Part shown: positions 35,782 to 44,588 of the stretch, one piece after another
Position numbering within the stretch: position 1 is the stretch's first letter
How the letters are laid out: each line of letters starts with the position of its first letter
From: Streptomyces sp. NBC_01237
GTDB taxonomy: Bacteria; Actinomycetota; Actinomycetes; Streptomycetales; Streptomycetaceae
Assembly: GCF_035917275.1 (NCBI RefSeq)
Contig: NZ_CP108508.1
Location: 5,952,001-6,016,000, forward strand
Direction: 5' to 3'
Length of the DNA stretch: 64,000 nt
Translations under genes and position numbers: made by a program
The notes under the pieces: generated by a model
Seen by the model: only the letters and a program-made list of their open reading frames with translations
What the model was told of the DNA's origin: nothing
Databases searched by the model: none

Positions 35782-37413
35782 ATGGCCAGGGAATTCCAAC
35801 GCGGCCACAAGGCCAAGATCAGTGATCTCACACCGGGGACGGACCTGTACGTAGGTGTGCAGATCGCTGCCCCCGGACTGACCTTCGACATCAGCTGCTT
35901 CGGCCTCGACGCCAATGAACAGCTCTCGGACGACCGGTATTTCATCTTCTTCAATCAGCCGAAATCGCCCGAGGAGTCCATTCAGCTGCTCGGTGCCCAG
36001 GCCGGTGACACCGAGTCGTTCCGCGTCACTCTCGACCGCATTCCGGCGAACATCCACAAGCTCTCCTTCACCGCGACTCTCGACGGTGCCGGACAGATGT
36101 CGCAGGTCGCCCCCGGATATATCCGGATCGTCGCGGGCGGCGAGGAAGTCGTCAGATACGCCTTCAACGGCTCGGAGTTCACCACCGAGCGCGCGGTCAT
36201 GCTCGGCGACTTCTATCTCAAGGACGTCTGGCGGTTCGCCGCCGTCGGCCAGGGCTTCGACGGCGGTCTCGACGCGCTGCTGAAGAACTTCGGCGGCGAG
36301 GTCGCCGAGGAGGAACCGGCCGCCCCGCAACCGCAGGCAGCGGCCCCCTCGTTCGCCCCGCCCGCCCAGGCCACCGCACCACCGGCCTTCGGAGCTCCGC
36401 CCGCCCCGCAGATACCGCAGCCCGCACCGTCCTTCGGCGCCCCGCCCGCGCCGCAGCAGCCGATGCACACCGCGCCGACCATGGCGGCGCCACTGGCACC
36501 GCAGGCGCCGTCCCCGTACGGGCAGCAGGGGCAGCCGCCCCCGCCGCCGCAGTTCGGGCAGGTGCCGGGCCAGGGCGCACCGCCCGCGGCTCCTTATGGA
36601 CAGCAGGCGCCCGCACCGTACGGACAGCCGGCTCAGGCACCGTACGGTCAGCCGGCGCCCGCCCCCTTCGGGCAGCCGGGCCAGGCGCCGTTCGGGCAGC
36701 AGCCGCCCGGCGGAATGCCGCCGGGAGTACCGCAGGGAGTACCGCAGGGCGGTGCCGGTCTGCGGGCGGCTCTCCAGCCCTACAAGGAGACGGCCACCGG
36801 TCAGCGCTGGACCCCGCAGAACCAGCAGCTGATGCGGGTCGACCTGACCATGGGCGGCGGCGGTGTGCTCGCCCGGCAGGGCAGCATGGTGATGTACCAG
36901 GGCAAGGTCGACTTCGGCTACAAGAGCGCGGGTTTCGCGGGCCGTGTGGTCGGTAACGCCACGGGCCAGGAAATGCAGCTGATGCGCTGCACGGGCAAGG
37001 GCCAGGTCTTCCTCGCCGAGGAGGGTGCGCACCTGCACCCCATCGAGTTGCAGGGCGACGGCATCTGCGTCTCCGCGGAGAGCGTCCTCGCCTTCGACGA
37101 GTCGCTGCAGTACGAGGTCCGCCGGATCGAGGGCCATGGCATTCCGGGTGGCGCCCTGTTCACCATGCAGTTCCAGGGCTCCGGCACCGTGATCGTCAAG
37201 ACGCACGGAACACCGGTCGTCCTGCCGGTCACCCCGACCACCTTCGCCGACTGCAACGCCGTCGTGGCCTGGTCGTCCGCCTCCCAGGTGATCATCTCCA
37301 GCCAGGTCCGGCTGCGCCGCAACGCGTACCCGGGGCACAGCGGAGAGACCGTGAACCTCCAGTTCCGGGGAGCCCCCGGCAACTTCATCGTCGTCCAGCC
37401 CTACGAGGTCTGA
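35782..37413 (+). CDS. TerD domain fused to AIM24 domain through a Pro/Gln-rich linker
   Basis: Protein of 543 residues. Residues 1-175 are a TerD (tellurium-resistance/stress, calcium-binding beta-sandwich) domain, with GTDLYVGVQIAAPGLTFDIS and DDRYFIFFNQP. Residues ~178-325 are a disordered linker with repeated PYGQ/PFGQ and APP motifs. Residues ~330-543 are an AIM24 (TIGR00266) double-psi-like beta domain with QGSMVMYQGKVDFGYKSAGF, GQVFLAEEGAHLH and the terminal NFIVVQPYEV. AIM24 homologues form the next two genes, 11 and 19 bases downstream, so the three proteins probably form one envelope or stress complex. Confidence 0.9.
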   Translation: MAREFQRGHKAKISDLTPGTDLYVGVQIAAPGLTFDISCFGLDANEQLSDDRYFIFFNQPKSPEESIQLLGAQAGDTESFRVTLDRIPANIHKLSFTATLDGAGQMSQVAPGYIRIVAGGEEVVRYAFNGSEFTTERAVMLGDFYLKDVWRFAAVGQGFDGGLDALLKNFGGEVAEEEPAAPQPQAAAPSFAPPAQATAPPAFGAPPAPQIPQPAPSFGAPPAPQQPMHTAPTMAAPLAPQAPSPYGQQGQPPPPPQFGQVPGQGAPPAAPYGQQAPAPYGQPAQAPYGQPAPAPFGQPGQAPFGQQPPGGMPPGVPQGVPQGGAGLRAALQPYKETATGQRWTPQNQQLMRVDLTMGGGGVLARQGSMVMYQGKVDFGYKSAGFAGRVVGNATGQEMQLMRCTGKGQVFLAEEGAHLHPIELQGDGICVSAESVLAFDESLQYEVRRIEGHGIPGGALFTMQFQGSGTVIVKTHGTPVVLPVTPTTFADCNAVVAWSSASQVIISSQVRLRRNAYPGHSGETVNLQFRGAPGNFIVVQPYEV

Positions 37414-37424
37414 GGGAGCCCGTC

Positions 37425-38105
37425 ATGAATCAGCAACTCGCGGGCTATGCCCCGACCCCCGTCACGGCCCGCATGGAGAACCACGGCAAAACCATGCTCA
37501 AGGTCGCCATGGCCTCCGGGCAGGACCTCTACGCGCGTACCGGCTCGATGGTGGCCTACGAGGGCTTCATCCAGTACGAGCCCAACCCGCCGGCCGTCCG
37601 GCAGGCCGCTTCCCAGTGGATCACCGGCGAGGGCACACCCGTCATGAAGTGCTCCGGCGACGGACTGCTCTACCTCGCCGACTACGGCGCCGATGTGGTC
37701 GTCATCAACCTCGACAACGACTCCCTCTCGGTCAACGGCACCAACCTCCTCGCCTTCGACGCCCACCTCACCTGGGGAGTGGAGAAGGTCAAGGGCCTCG
37801 CGAAATTCGCAGGTCAGGGGCTGTGGAACGTCGTCATCCAGGGAACCGGATGGGTCGCCATCACCTCCCGGGGCACCCCGATCGTCGTCGACTGCGGACG
37901 CGGCGAGGACGAGACGTACGTCGACCCGGACGCGCTCGTCGCCTGGTCCCCGAACCTGAAGGTGAAGGGCAAGCGCAGCTTCAAGGCCGGCTCGCTGATC
38001 GGGCGGGGCAGCGGAGAGGCGTACCAGATGGCCTTCTCGGGACAGGGCATCGTCGTCGTCCAGCCGAGCGAGGACAGTACCGACCGGCTGCGGATCAAGA
38101 ACTGA
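37425..38105 (+). CDS. AIM24 family protein 1
   Basis: Single-domain AIM24 protein of 226 residues. The conserved core has YARTGSMVAYEGFIQYE, GEGTPVMKCSGDGLLYLAD, DVVVINLDNDSLSV, the GAPIVVD-like strand, GSGEAYQMAFSGQGIVVVQPS. It starts 11 bases after the TerD-AIM24 stop with an AGGGAG ribosome-binding site at 37413-37418. The bacterial function is unknown; the eukaryotic homologue is a mitochondrial inner-membrane organiser. Confidence 0.92.
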   Translation: MNQQLAGYAPTPVTARMENHGKTMLKVAMASGQDLYARTGSMVAYEGFIQYEPNPPAVRQAASQWITGEGTPVMKCSGDGLLYLADYGADVVVINLDNDSLSVNGTNLLAFDAHLTWGVEKVKGLAKFAGQGLWNVVIQGTGWVAITSRGTPIVVDCGRGEDETYVDPDALVAWSPNLKVKGKRSFKAGSLIGRGSGEAYQMAFSGQGIVVVQPSEDSTDRLRIKN

Positions 38106-38124
38106 GCGGGAGGGAGAACACATC

Positions 38125-38880
38125 ATGCAGAGTCCGCTTTTCAGCCACACCGAGCAGCAGACCCAGGACCGGTACGCGATCCAGAACCCGCAGCTCCTGC
38201 GGGTCGCGCTGACCGGCCACGACGACGTCCTCGCCCGCAAGGGCGCCATGGTCGCCTACCAGGGGCTGATGGATTTCGACGGCGAGTACCAGTCGCAGGG
38301 ACAGCGCCGCGCCCGCGCGAACACCGGTGAGGGCCTCGACCTGATGCGCTGCTCCGGCCAGGGCACCGTCTACCTCGCCAACCTCGCCCAGTACATCCAT
38401 GTCGTGGATGTCGACCGCGAGGGCATGACCGTGGACAGCGCCTATGTCCTCGCGCTCGACTCCTCGCTGCACACCGAGGTCATCGCGGTGGACAGCCAGT
38501 ACGGAATCTCCGGCTCCGGCAAGTACCAGCTCAATATCTCCGGCTCCGGCAAGGTCGCCCTCATGACCTCGGGCCAGCCGCTGATGATGCAGGTCACGCC
38601 GGAGAAGTACGTCAACGTCGACGCCGATGCGATCGTCGCCTGGTCCAGCTCGCTGCGCGTGCAGATGCAGGCCCAGACGCACTCCACAGGTGTCTTCCGG
38701 CGTCGGGGCAACACGGGGGAGGGCTGGGAGCTCAGCTTCCTCGGCCAGGGGTTCGCCCTGGTACAGCCGAGTGAGGTCATGCCCCCGCAGAACGCCCAGA
38801 TCGGCCAGGGGGCGCGCGCCCAGTTCGGTGTGGGTCAGCAGGGCGCCCACAGCCAGAACCAGAACAACGCCTGGAACTGA
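38125..38880 (+). CDS. AIM24 family protein 2
   Basis: Third AIM24 protein of the operon, 251 residues. Core: LARKGAMVAYQGLMDFDGEY, LMRCSGQGTVYLANLAQ, GYSKYQL-like Gly/Ser strands, EGWELSFLGQGFALVQPSE. A Gln/Asn-rich tail (about 221-251) is extra relative to the previous gene. AGGGAG at 38111-38116 precedes its ATG. Three AIM24 domains in tandem suggest heteromeric assembly. Confidence 0.92.
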   Translation: MQSPLFSHTEQQTQDRYAIQNPQLLRVALTGHDDVLARKGAMVAYQGLMDFDGEYQSQGQRRARANTGEGLDLMRCSGQGTVYLANLAQYIHVVDVDREGMTVDSAYVLALDSSLHTEVIAVDSQYGISGSGKYQLNISGSGKVALMTSGQPLMMQVTPEKYVNVDADAIVAWSSSLRVQMQAQTHSTGVFRRRGNTGEGWELSFLGQGFALVQPSEVMPPQNAQIGQGARAQFGVGQQGAHSQNQNNAWN

Positions 38881-38910
38881 CCGGCACTGTCCGCGACGGC
38901 CGGGCAGCGG

Positions 38911-38940
38911 TAAGGGGCGGCCTCCCAAGGGGCCGCCCCT
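38911..38940 (+). terminator. Terminator of the TerD-AIM24 operon
   Basis: AGGGGCGGCC pairs with GGCCGCCCCT (about 38911-38920 with 38931-38940), 30 bases after the last AIM24 stop. Confidence 0.75.
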
Positions 38941-39037
38941 CACGCGTGTCCACTCCGGGCCGCCGCACAGCTCGGCCGGTCCGGACGGGGCGTACCGCCG
39001 GACAGCTCGCCCGGGGCCGGTGCGCACGGCGGGACGG

Positions 39038-39586
39038 CTACCGGTTCTGTCCCAGTGCGACGCGTGTCCGCTCCAGCAGCCGCACGACCGACTCGTCGGC
39101 CACGGCCGCCACCTCGTCGTACGCGAACCAGCGCAGGTCCAGCGATTCCTCGCTGATCTGTTCCGTCGCGCCGGCCGGAGCCAGTGCGGCGTACTGCACA
39201 TCGAGATGCCAGTGGCACGGCGACGGGATCGGGTGCCGGTCCAGGCGCACCGGCCCGCCCGGCAGCAGGGTGAGCCCCGTGATGCCGGACTCCTCCGTCG
39301 CCTCACGAAGGGCCGCGGCGCTCAGCGTGGCGTCCTGCGGTTCGCAGTGGCCGCCCATCTGGAGCCACATCCGCAGCTTCCTGTGCAGCGTCAGCAGGAC
39401 GCGGCCACGCTCCGGATCGATCACCAGGGCGCTGGCCGTCACATGACCGGCACCGCACGCCTTCCACATGCCGTCCGGATGCCACGCCAGATGGTCCAGA
39501 TAGACCTGACGCAGCCCTGCCTGGTCCGCGTCCTCGTGCCCGTCGAAGCTCTTCAGTACGAGGACGGCGTCGTCGTGCAGGCTCAC
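39038..39586 (-). CDS. NUDIX hydrolase
   Basis: NUDIX-fold pyrophosphohydrolase of 182 residues. The box is GGHCEPQDATLSAAALREAT (first Gly at about residue 76), with EES-G-I completing it. GTG 39586 overlaps the TGA of the upstream DUF2342 gene, so the two are translationally coupled. The substrate cannot be told. Confidence 0.88.
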   Translation of the reverse strand: MSLHDDAVLVLKSFDGHEDADQAGLRQVYLDHLAWHPDGMWKACGAGHVTASALVIDPERGRVLLTLHRKLRMWLQMGGHCEPQDATLSAAALREATEESGITGLTLLPGGPVRLDRHPIPSPCHWHLDVQYAALAPAGATEQISEESLDLRWFAYDEVAAVADESVVRLLERTRVALGQNR

Positions 39587-41085
39587 TGGTCGTTGTCGTC
39601 CTTGCTGTCCTTGCCGCCGTCGGCCTTCGGCTCGTCCTTGCCGCCGTCCGCCGTCGGCTCGCTCCTGCCTTCGGCGTCCTCGCTCTTCCGCTCGTCCGCC
39701 GGATCGGCGGCCGGCTTGTGCGAGCCCTTCGCGGCCTCGCCGAGCATCTTGTCCAGCTCGGAGAAGTCCAGCTGCTCGTGGTGCACGAAGCCGTCCGGGT
39801 CGTCCAGGTCATGGGCGGTCGGCAGCATGTCGGGGTGCTCCCACAGGCCGTCGCGGCCCTCCAGGCCCCGGGCGTCCGTGAGCGAGGCCCACAGCCGCGA
39901 GGCGTCCCGCAGCCGGCGCGGCCGCAGCTGGAGGCCGATGAGGGTGGCGAAGGTCTGCTCGGCGGGACCACCGGAGGCGCGGCGCCTGCGCAGGGTCTCG
40001 CGCAACGCGTCCGCCGAGGTCAGCCGGGACTTGGCGGCCTCGTGGACCACGGCGTCCACCCAGCCCTCGACCAGGGCCAGAGCCGTTTCCAGGCGGGCCA
40101 GCGACGCCTTCTGCTCGGGCGTGTCCTCCGGCTGGAACATGCCCTGCTGAAGGGCGTCCTGAAGCTGCTCCGGCTGCGAGGGGTCGAACTGGCCGACGAC
40201 GTCCTCCAGCTTGCTGGTGTCGACCTTGATGCCCCGGGCGTATGCCTCGACCGCACCGAACAGGTGCGAGCGCAGCCACGGCACATGGGCGAAGAGCCGC
40301 TGGTGGGCGGCCTCGCGCAGCGCCAGATACAGCCGCACCTCGTCCTGCGGGACGCTCAGGTCCTTGCCGAACTGCTCCACGTTCAGCGGGAGGAGCGCCG
40401 CCTTGCCGGCCGGGCCGAGCGGCAGCCCGATGTCGGTGGAACCGACCACCTCACCTGCGAGAACGCCCACGGCCTGCCCGATCTGCTGGCCGAACATGGC
40501 GCCGCCCATCGACCGCATCATGCCGATCAGCGGGCCCGCCATGGCCTGCATCTCCTCGGGCAGCACATCACCCATGGCCAGGCCGACACGCTCGGCCACC
40601 GGGTCGACCAGCTGCTTCCACGCGGGGAGGGACGCCTCGACCCACTCCGCGCGGCTCCACGCCACGGTCGAGACCGAACCCGAGGGCAGCGAGGTCACGC
40701 CGTCCAGCCAGAGGTCGGCCAGCCGCAGGGCCTCGTCGACAGCGGTGCGCTCCGAAGGCCCGACGCTCGCGTCCTTGGTGCCGTCCGGGGTCCCCTGGGA
40801 GACCGTCTGGCGGGCGATCTGCTTGGCCATGTCCCAGTTCACGGGACCGCCCTCGTAGCTCAGCATCTGGCCCAGCTGCTGGAAGGCGGCGCCCAGGTCG
40901 TTCGGGTTCATCGTGCCGAACATCGCCGCGAACGGGTTGTCCCCGCCCGCGCCCGGCCCGAAGCCGAACGGGTTCCCTGGCCCGCCCGCGCCCTGCCCAC
41001 CTTCGGTGGGGTCCTTCTTCTTGCCCTCGTCGCCGTTCTCAGGCTCCTCCGGCGGAAGGCCGAATCCGAATGGGGTGTCACTCAC
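39583..41085 (-). CDS. Zincin-like DUF2342 protein
   Basis: Protein of 500 residues. The N-terminal region is Gly/Pro/Phe-rich, the middle holds helices (GMMRSMGGAMFGQQIGQAVGVLAGEVVG), and the putative zinc motif is REAAHQRLFAHVPWL near residue 255, with a second EAAH-like VHEAAKS near 357. The family is called zinc-dependent metalloprotease, but the classic HEXXH has Arg instead of the first His. The C-terminal ~60 residues are Lys/Asp/Glu repeats. The counterpart in mycobacteria is Rv3195, in the same position relative to the PDZ-protease gene. It is coupled to the NUDIX gene. Confidence 0.85.
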   Translation of the reverse strand: MSDTPFGFGLPPEEPENGDEGKKKDPTEGGQGAGGPGNPFGFGPGAGGDNPFAAMFGTMNPNDLGAAFQQLGQMLSYEGGPVNWDMAKQIARQTVSQGTPDGTKDASVGPSERTAVDEALRLADLWLDGVTSLPSGSVSTVAWSRAEWVEASLPAWKQLVDPVAERVGLAMGDVLPEEMQAMAGPLIGMMRSMGGAMFGQQIGQAVGVLAGEVVGSTDIGLPLGPAGKAALLPLNVEQFGKDLSVPQDEVRLYLALREAAHQRLFAHVPWLRSHLFGAVEAYARGIKVDTSKLEDVVGQFDPSQPEQLQDALQQGMFQPEDTPEQKASLARLETALALVEGWVDAVVHEAAKSRLTSADALRETLRRRRASGGPAEQTFATLIGLQLRPRRLRDASRLWASLTDARGLEGRDGLWEHPDMLPTAHDLDDPDGFVHHEQLDFSELDKMLGEAAKGSHKPAADPADERKSEDAEGRSEPTADGGKDEPKADGGKDSKDDNDQ

Positions 41086-41223
41086 GGGTTTCCTCGGCTC
41101 GTAGGGCCGCCGGCTCGAACCGACGGCGACTGCCCGACATCACCATCCAGCGTAGACACCGAGTCCGCTCGGGGCCTCAGTGCTCCGCCTGCTCCCGGCC
41201 TGCGGCAGGATGGACGCCACCTG

Positions 41224-41250
41224 GTACGTACGCGTCATTCGTGTACGTAC
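41224..41250. promoter_or_regulatory. Operator-like inverted repeat between DUF2342 and the SDR gene
   Basis: GTACGTACGCG (41224-41234) and CGTGTACGTAC (41240-41250) form an inverted repeat with one mismatch and a 5-base spacer. It is 25 bases before the SDR GTG and could bind a dimeric regulator controlling the divergent pair. Confidence 0.5.
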
Positions 41251-41275
41251 TGAAGACAACCGCTGGAGACGCCCG

Positions 41276-42418
41276 GTGAGTTCCCCAGATCCACAGGTTC
41301 GCGGAGCGCGAAACCTGACCGACCCCTCGCCCGAGAGCAAGCCCGGAAAAAATCGTTCCAAGAGCCGGGGCCCCGTCGTCGCGGTCACCGGCGCCGCGAC
41401 CGGCATCGGTGAACTGCTCACCGCGCACCTCGCCGCATCCGACGAGATCAAGCAGGTCATCGCCATCGACGAGCGGCGCGGGGAGGTCTCCGGGGCGACC
41501 TGGCACATCCTGGACGTCCGGGACCCCGCCATCGCCGAGAAACTGCGCGGCGCGGACGTCGTGGTCCATCTGGCGCTCGATCTCGACCTGGAGACCGACC
41601 CCGCCGCCCGTACGGCGTACAACGTGCGCGGCACCCAGACCGTGCTGACGGCCGCCGCGGCCGTCGGTGTCCACCGGGTCGTGCTGTGCACCTCGGCGAT
41701 GGTCTACGGGGCACTGCCCGACAACGACATCCCGCTCGCCGAGGACGCCGAGCTGCGCGCCACGGCGGAGGCCACCGGCGTCGGTGACCTGCTGGAGATC
41801 GAACGGCTCGGCCGCCGTGCGCCCCGGGCCCACCCCGGGCTCAACGTCACCGTCGTGCGGCCCACCGTGCTGGTCGGCGGCACGGACACGGCGCTGACCC
41901 GCTACTTCGAGTCGCCCCGGCTGCTGGTCGTCGCCGGATCGCGTCCCACCTGGCAGTTCTGTCATGTCGAGGACCTGGTCAGCGCCCTGGAGTACGCCGC
42001 GCTGGAGAAGATCGACGGCGAGTTCGCGGTCGGCTGCGACGGATGGCTGGAGCAGGAGGAGGTCGAGGAGCTCAGCGGTGTACGCCGGATGGAGCTGCCG
42101 TCCGCCGTCGCTCTCGGGGCCGCCGCCCGGCTGCACAGGATCGGCCTCACCCCCTCCCCGGCCGGCGACCTGGCGTACACCATGCATCCCTGGGTGGTCA
42201 GCGTGAGCCGGCTGCACGATGCCGGGTGGCGCCCGAAGTGGACCAACGAGGAGGTCCTGGGAGCCCTCCTCGAAGAGGTGGAAGGGCGCCACACGCTCGC
42301 CGGACGCCGACTGGGCCGCAAGGACGCCACCGCCGCGGGTGCCGCCGGTGCGACGGTCGCCCTGCTCGGTACGGCAGCCCTGGTCCGCCGCGCACGCAAG
42401 GCCCGCCGCCGCATCTGA
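41276..42418 (+). CDS. NAD-dependent epimerase/SDR family protein
   Basis: Extended-SDR protein of 380 residues from GTG 41276 with GGAG at 41264-41267. The dinucleotide motif is VTGAATGIG (about residue 38), then VVHLALDLD, NVRGTQTVL, and the catalytic region TSAMVYGALPDNDIPLAEDA. The usual YxxxK is not evident at the expected place, since the segment reads ATGVGDLLEIERL. It may bind substrate without the standard chemistry. The C-terminal ~25 residues contain a hydrophobic stretch (AAGATVALLGTAALV) with Arg-rich flank, suggesting membrane attachment. Confidence 0.8.
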   Translation: MSSPDPQVRGARNLTDPSPESKPGKNRSKSRGPVVAVTGAATGIGELLTAHLAASDEIKQVIAIDERRGEVSGATWHILDVRDPAIAEKLRGADVVVHLALDLDLETDPAARTAYNVRGTQTVLTAAAAVGVHRVVLCTSAMVYGALPDNDIPLAEDAELRATAEATGVGDLLEIERLGRRAPRAHPGLNVTVVRPTVLVGGTDTALTRYFESPRLLVVAGSRPTWQFCHVEDLVSALEYAALEKIDGEFAVGCDGWLEQEEVEELSGVRRMELPSAVALGAAARLHRIGLTPSPAGDLAYTMHPWVVSVSRLHDAGWRPKWTNEEVLGALLEEVEGRHTLAGRRLGRKDATAAGAAGATVALLGTAALVRRARKARRRI

Positions 42419-42421
42419 TCG

Positions 42422-42440
42422 TCGTCCCCTCCGGGGACGA
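42422..42440 (+). terminator. Small hairpin after the SDR gene
   Basis: TCGTCCCC (42422-42429) pairs with GGGGACGA (42433-42440), loop TCC. Confidence 0.6.
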
Positions 42441-42534
42441 TCCGCGGCGTCTGTAGAAGGCTCCAAGGCGACCGGCCGCCCACCGGTCGAACACGCAATT
42501 CCGCGAGGCCGGTGCCGTGCGGCACCATGGGGCC

Positions 42535-42996
42535 ATGGCACGCACCCACGACCACCCCGGCGAGCAGGCCGCCCAGGACCCCATCCGGCTGCTGGCGATC
42601 CGGGACACCCCGCTCTCCGTCGACGAGGTATTCCGCGCCGTCGGGGACGACGCCGCGGGCGGCATCGCCCTCTTCGTCGGCACGGTGCGTAATCACGACA
42701 GCGGTCAGGACGTCGGCGCGCTCGGCTACTCCTGCCATCCGTCGGCCCAGGACGAGCTGCGCCGGGTGGCGGAGAAGGTCGTCGCCGACTTCCCGGTGCG
42801 CGCGCTGGCCGCGGTCCACCGGGTGGGTGAACTGGTGGTGGGCGATCTGGCGGTGGTCGTCGCCGTCTCCTGCCCGCACCGCGCGGAAGCCTTCGAGGCC
42901 TGCCGCAAGCTGATCGACGACCTCAAGCACGAGGTTCCGATCTGGAAACACCAGCGGTTCTCGGACGGTACGGAGGAGTGGGTGGGCGCCTGCTGA
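42535..42996 (+). CDS. moaE: Molybdopterin synthase catalytic subunit MoaE
   Basis: Large subunit of molybdopterin synthase, 153 residues, that transfers sulfur from thiocarboxylated MoaD to precursor Z (cPMP). Conserved parts: GGIALFVGTVRNHDSG, LGYSCHPSAQDELRRVA, AAVHRVGELVVGDLAVVV and KHEVPIWKHQRF, where the Lys residues form the active site. ATG 42535 is chosen over GTG 42517. moeZ in this window could supply the sulfurated MoaD. Confidence 0.94.
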   Translation: MARTHDHPGEQAAQDPIRLLAIRDTPLSVDEVFRAVGDDAAGGIALFVGTVRNHDSGQDVGALGYSCHPSAQDELRRVAEKVVADFPVRALAAVHRVGELVVGDLAVVVAVSCPHRAEAFEACRKLIDDLKHEVPIWKHQRFSDGTEEWVGAC

Positions 42997-43124
42997 GCGC
43001 AAACCGGACCGGGTGGGATCAGCCCCGATTTGCGTAACCGGACCCCTGCCGTAAGCGTTGGACTTCCGGATCGTTAATCTGCTGATCGGTTACTTGCGGT
43101 CGCTCATGGGGTAGGGAGGTCGTC

Positions 43125-43295
43125 ATGGCGGCACTCGCTTGGCTGCTGATTCCGCTTTTCGCTGCTGTCGGCGCTGCGATATGGGGAAGCTGGGCCGCGC
43201 GTAACCGTACGACCGGCGACGTCTCCGAACTCGCCGGGTACGCCAGATTCCGTGACGCGATGGAGAAATCGCACTCCGGTTCCGACGCCCTCTGA
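43125..43295 (+). CDS. 56-residue single-helix membrane peptide
   Basis: Small ORF not covered by long-ORF calling: ATG 43125 with GGGAGG at 43115-43120, 56 codons, TGA 43293-43295. Residues 4-24 form one hydrophobic helix (LAWLLIPLFAAVGAAIWGSW), followed by a basic, then polar region (RDAMEKSHSGSDAL). The strong ribosome-binding site and clean membrane helix support it. It lies between moaE and the PDZ-protease gene, on the same strand, which suggests a partner of that membrane-bound protease, but this is only positional. Confidence 0.7.
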   Translation: MAALAWLLIPLFAAVGAAIWGSWAARNRTTGDVSELAGYARFRDAMEKSHSGSDAL

Positions 43296-43393
43296 GGCCG
43301 CTCGCCGCGTGACACCTTCCGCTGCCGCGCCCCGGGCCCCGTACGGACCGGCCCACGCGGTGCACTGACAAGCCCTTCCCGTACTGTCGTTCC

Positions 43394-44500
43394 ATGCCAC
43401 GCCGCACCGCGACGATGCTCGCCTCCACCCTCATCCTCATCGCGCTGCTCTGCGCAGGCGTGCTGATCAAAGTGCCGTACTCGGAGATGTCCCCCGGGCC
43501 GACCGTGAACACGCTCGGTGACGCGCGTGGCGAGCCCGTACTGCACATCGCGGGCCGCAAGACGTACCCGACGTCGGGGCACCTCAACATGACGACGGTG
43601 CGGGTCACGGGCGCGGACTACAACATGAACATCGTCGAGGCCGTCTACGGCTGGCTGGCCCACGACAGTGTGGTCGTCCCGCACGACACCCTGTACCCCG
43701 ACGGCAAGACCGAAGAGCAGTCGACCCAGGAGAACGCCGAGGAGTTCAGCCAGTCCCAGGAGAGCGCGAAGGTCGCGGCCCTGGAGGAGCTGGGCATCCC
43801 GGTGTCCTCGCGGGTGGTCGTCTCCACCGTGGTCAAGGACAGCCCGGCCCAGGGCAGGCTGCACGCGGGCGACGTGATCAAGGCCGTCGACGGCACCGCG
43901 GTCAAGGAGCCCGACGACGTCGCCAAGCTCGTCACCAAGCACAAGCCCGGCCAGGACGTCACGTTCACCGTCATCCCGGCGAAGGAGGCGGCCGCCGCCG
44001 AGAAGGCGAGCCGTGACCCCGAGGGCAGCGAGAAGGTCACCGTCACGACGGAGAAGGCACCCCCCACGCCGGAGGCTCCGAAGGAGAACCGCGCGATCGT
44101 CGGCATCAGGGCGGGAACGGACCACACGTTCCCGTTCGAGATCGACATCAAGCTCGCCGACGTGGGCGGGCCGAGCGCCGGCCTCATGTTCTCGCTGGGC
44201 ATCATCGACAAGCTGACCCCGGACAAGCTCACGGGCGGCAAGTTCATCGCCGGTACCGGAACCATCGACGACAAGGGCACGGTCGGCCCGATCGGCGGCA
44301 TCAACATGAAGCTGGTCGGTGCGCGCAACGCGGGTGCGCGCTACTTCCTGACCCCGGACGACAACTGCGCCGCCGCGGCGTCCGACACCCCGAGCGGGCT
44401 CACGCTGGTCCGGGTGAAGACCCTCGACGACGCCAAGAAGTCACTGGAGAAGATCCGGGCGGGCAAGACGGACGCGCTGCCGAGCTGCTCGGCCGGCTGA
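43394..44500 (+). CDS. Membrane-anchored PDZ/Lon-type serine protease (YlbL family)
   Basis: Protein of 368 residues. An N-terminal hydrophobic anchor (about 8-25) is followed by a PDZ domain (about 127-215, AGDVIKAVDGTAVKEPDDV) and a Lon-type peptidase domain at the C terminus. The Ser-Lys dyad is Ser261 in DVGGPSAGLMFSLG and Lys306 in GGINMKLVGARNAG. The PDZ carries an insert rich in Lys/Glu/Ala. It likely degrades or processes envelope proteins. It corresponds to Rv3194c by content and place. No strong ribosome-binding site precedes ATG 43394. Confidence 0.92.
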   Translation: MPRRTATMLASTLILIALLCAGVLIKVPYSEMSPGPTVNTLGDARGEPVLHIAGRKTYPTSGHLNMTTVRVTGADYNMNIVEAVYGWLAHDSVVVPHDTLYPDGKTEEQSTQENAEEFSQSQESAKVAALEELGIPVSSRVVVSTVVKDSPAQGRLHAGDVIKAVDGTAVKEPDDVAKLVTKHKPGQDVTFTVIPAKEAAAAEKASRDPEGSEKVTVTTEKAPPTPEAPKENRAIVGIRAGTDHTFPFEIDIKLADVGGPSAGLMFSLGIIDKLTPDKLTGGKFIAGTGTIDDKGTVGPIGGINMKLVGARNAGARYFLTPDDNCAAAASDTPSGLTLVRVKTLDDAKKSLEKIRAGKTDALPSCSAG

Positions 44501-44525
44501 CGCCCGCCCCGCCCCTGGGACGGAG

Positions 44526-44555
44526 CCGGTCCGGGACCCGTGGGCCCCGGACCGG
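44526..44555. terminator. Terminator between the PDZ protease and PPA1309 genes
   Basis: CCGGTCCGGG (44526-44535) pairs with CCCGGACCGG (44546-44555), between two converging genes. Confidence 0.75.
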
Positions 44556-44588
44556 AAGACATGGACCCGTGACGCCCGGATCCGGGGG

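Noticed and set aside
35782..38880. Tellurite-resistance or phage-defence island for the TerD operon
   Set aside because: Only one TerD-type domain is present and no TerB/TerC, kinase or defence partner is in the neighbourhood. The AIM24 genes suggest a different role.
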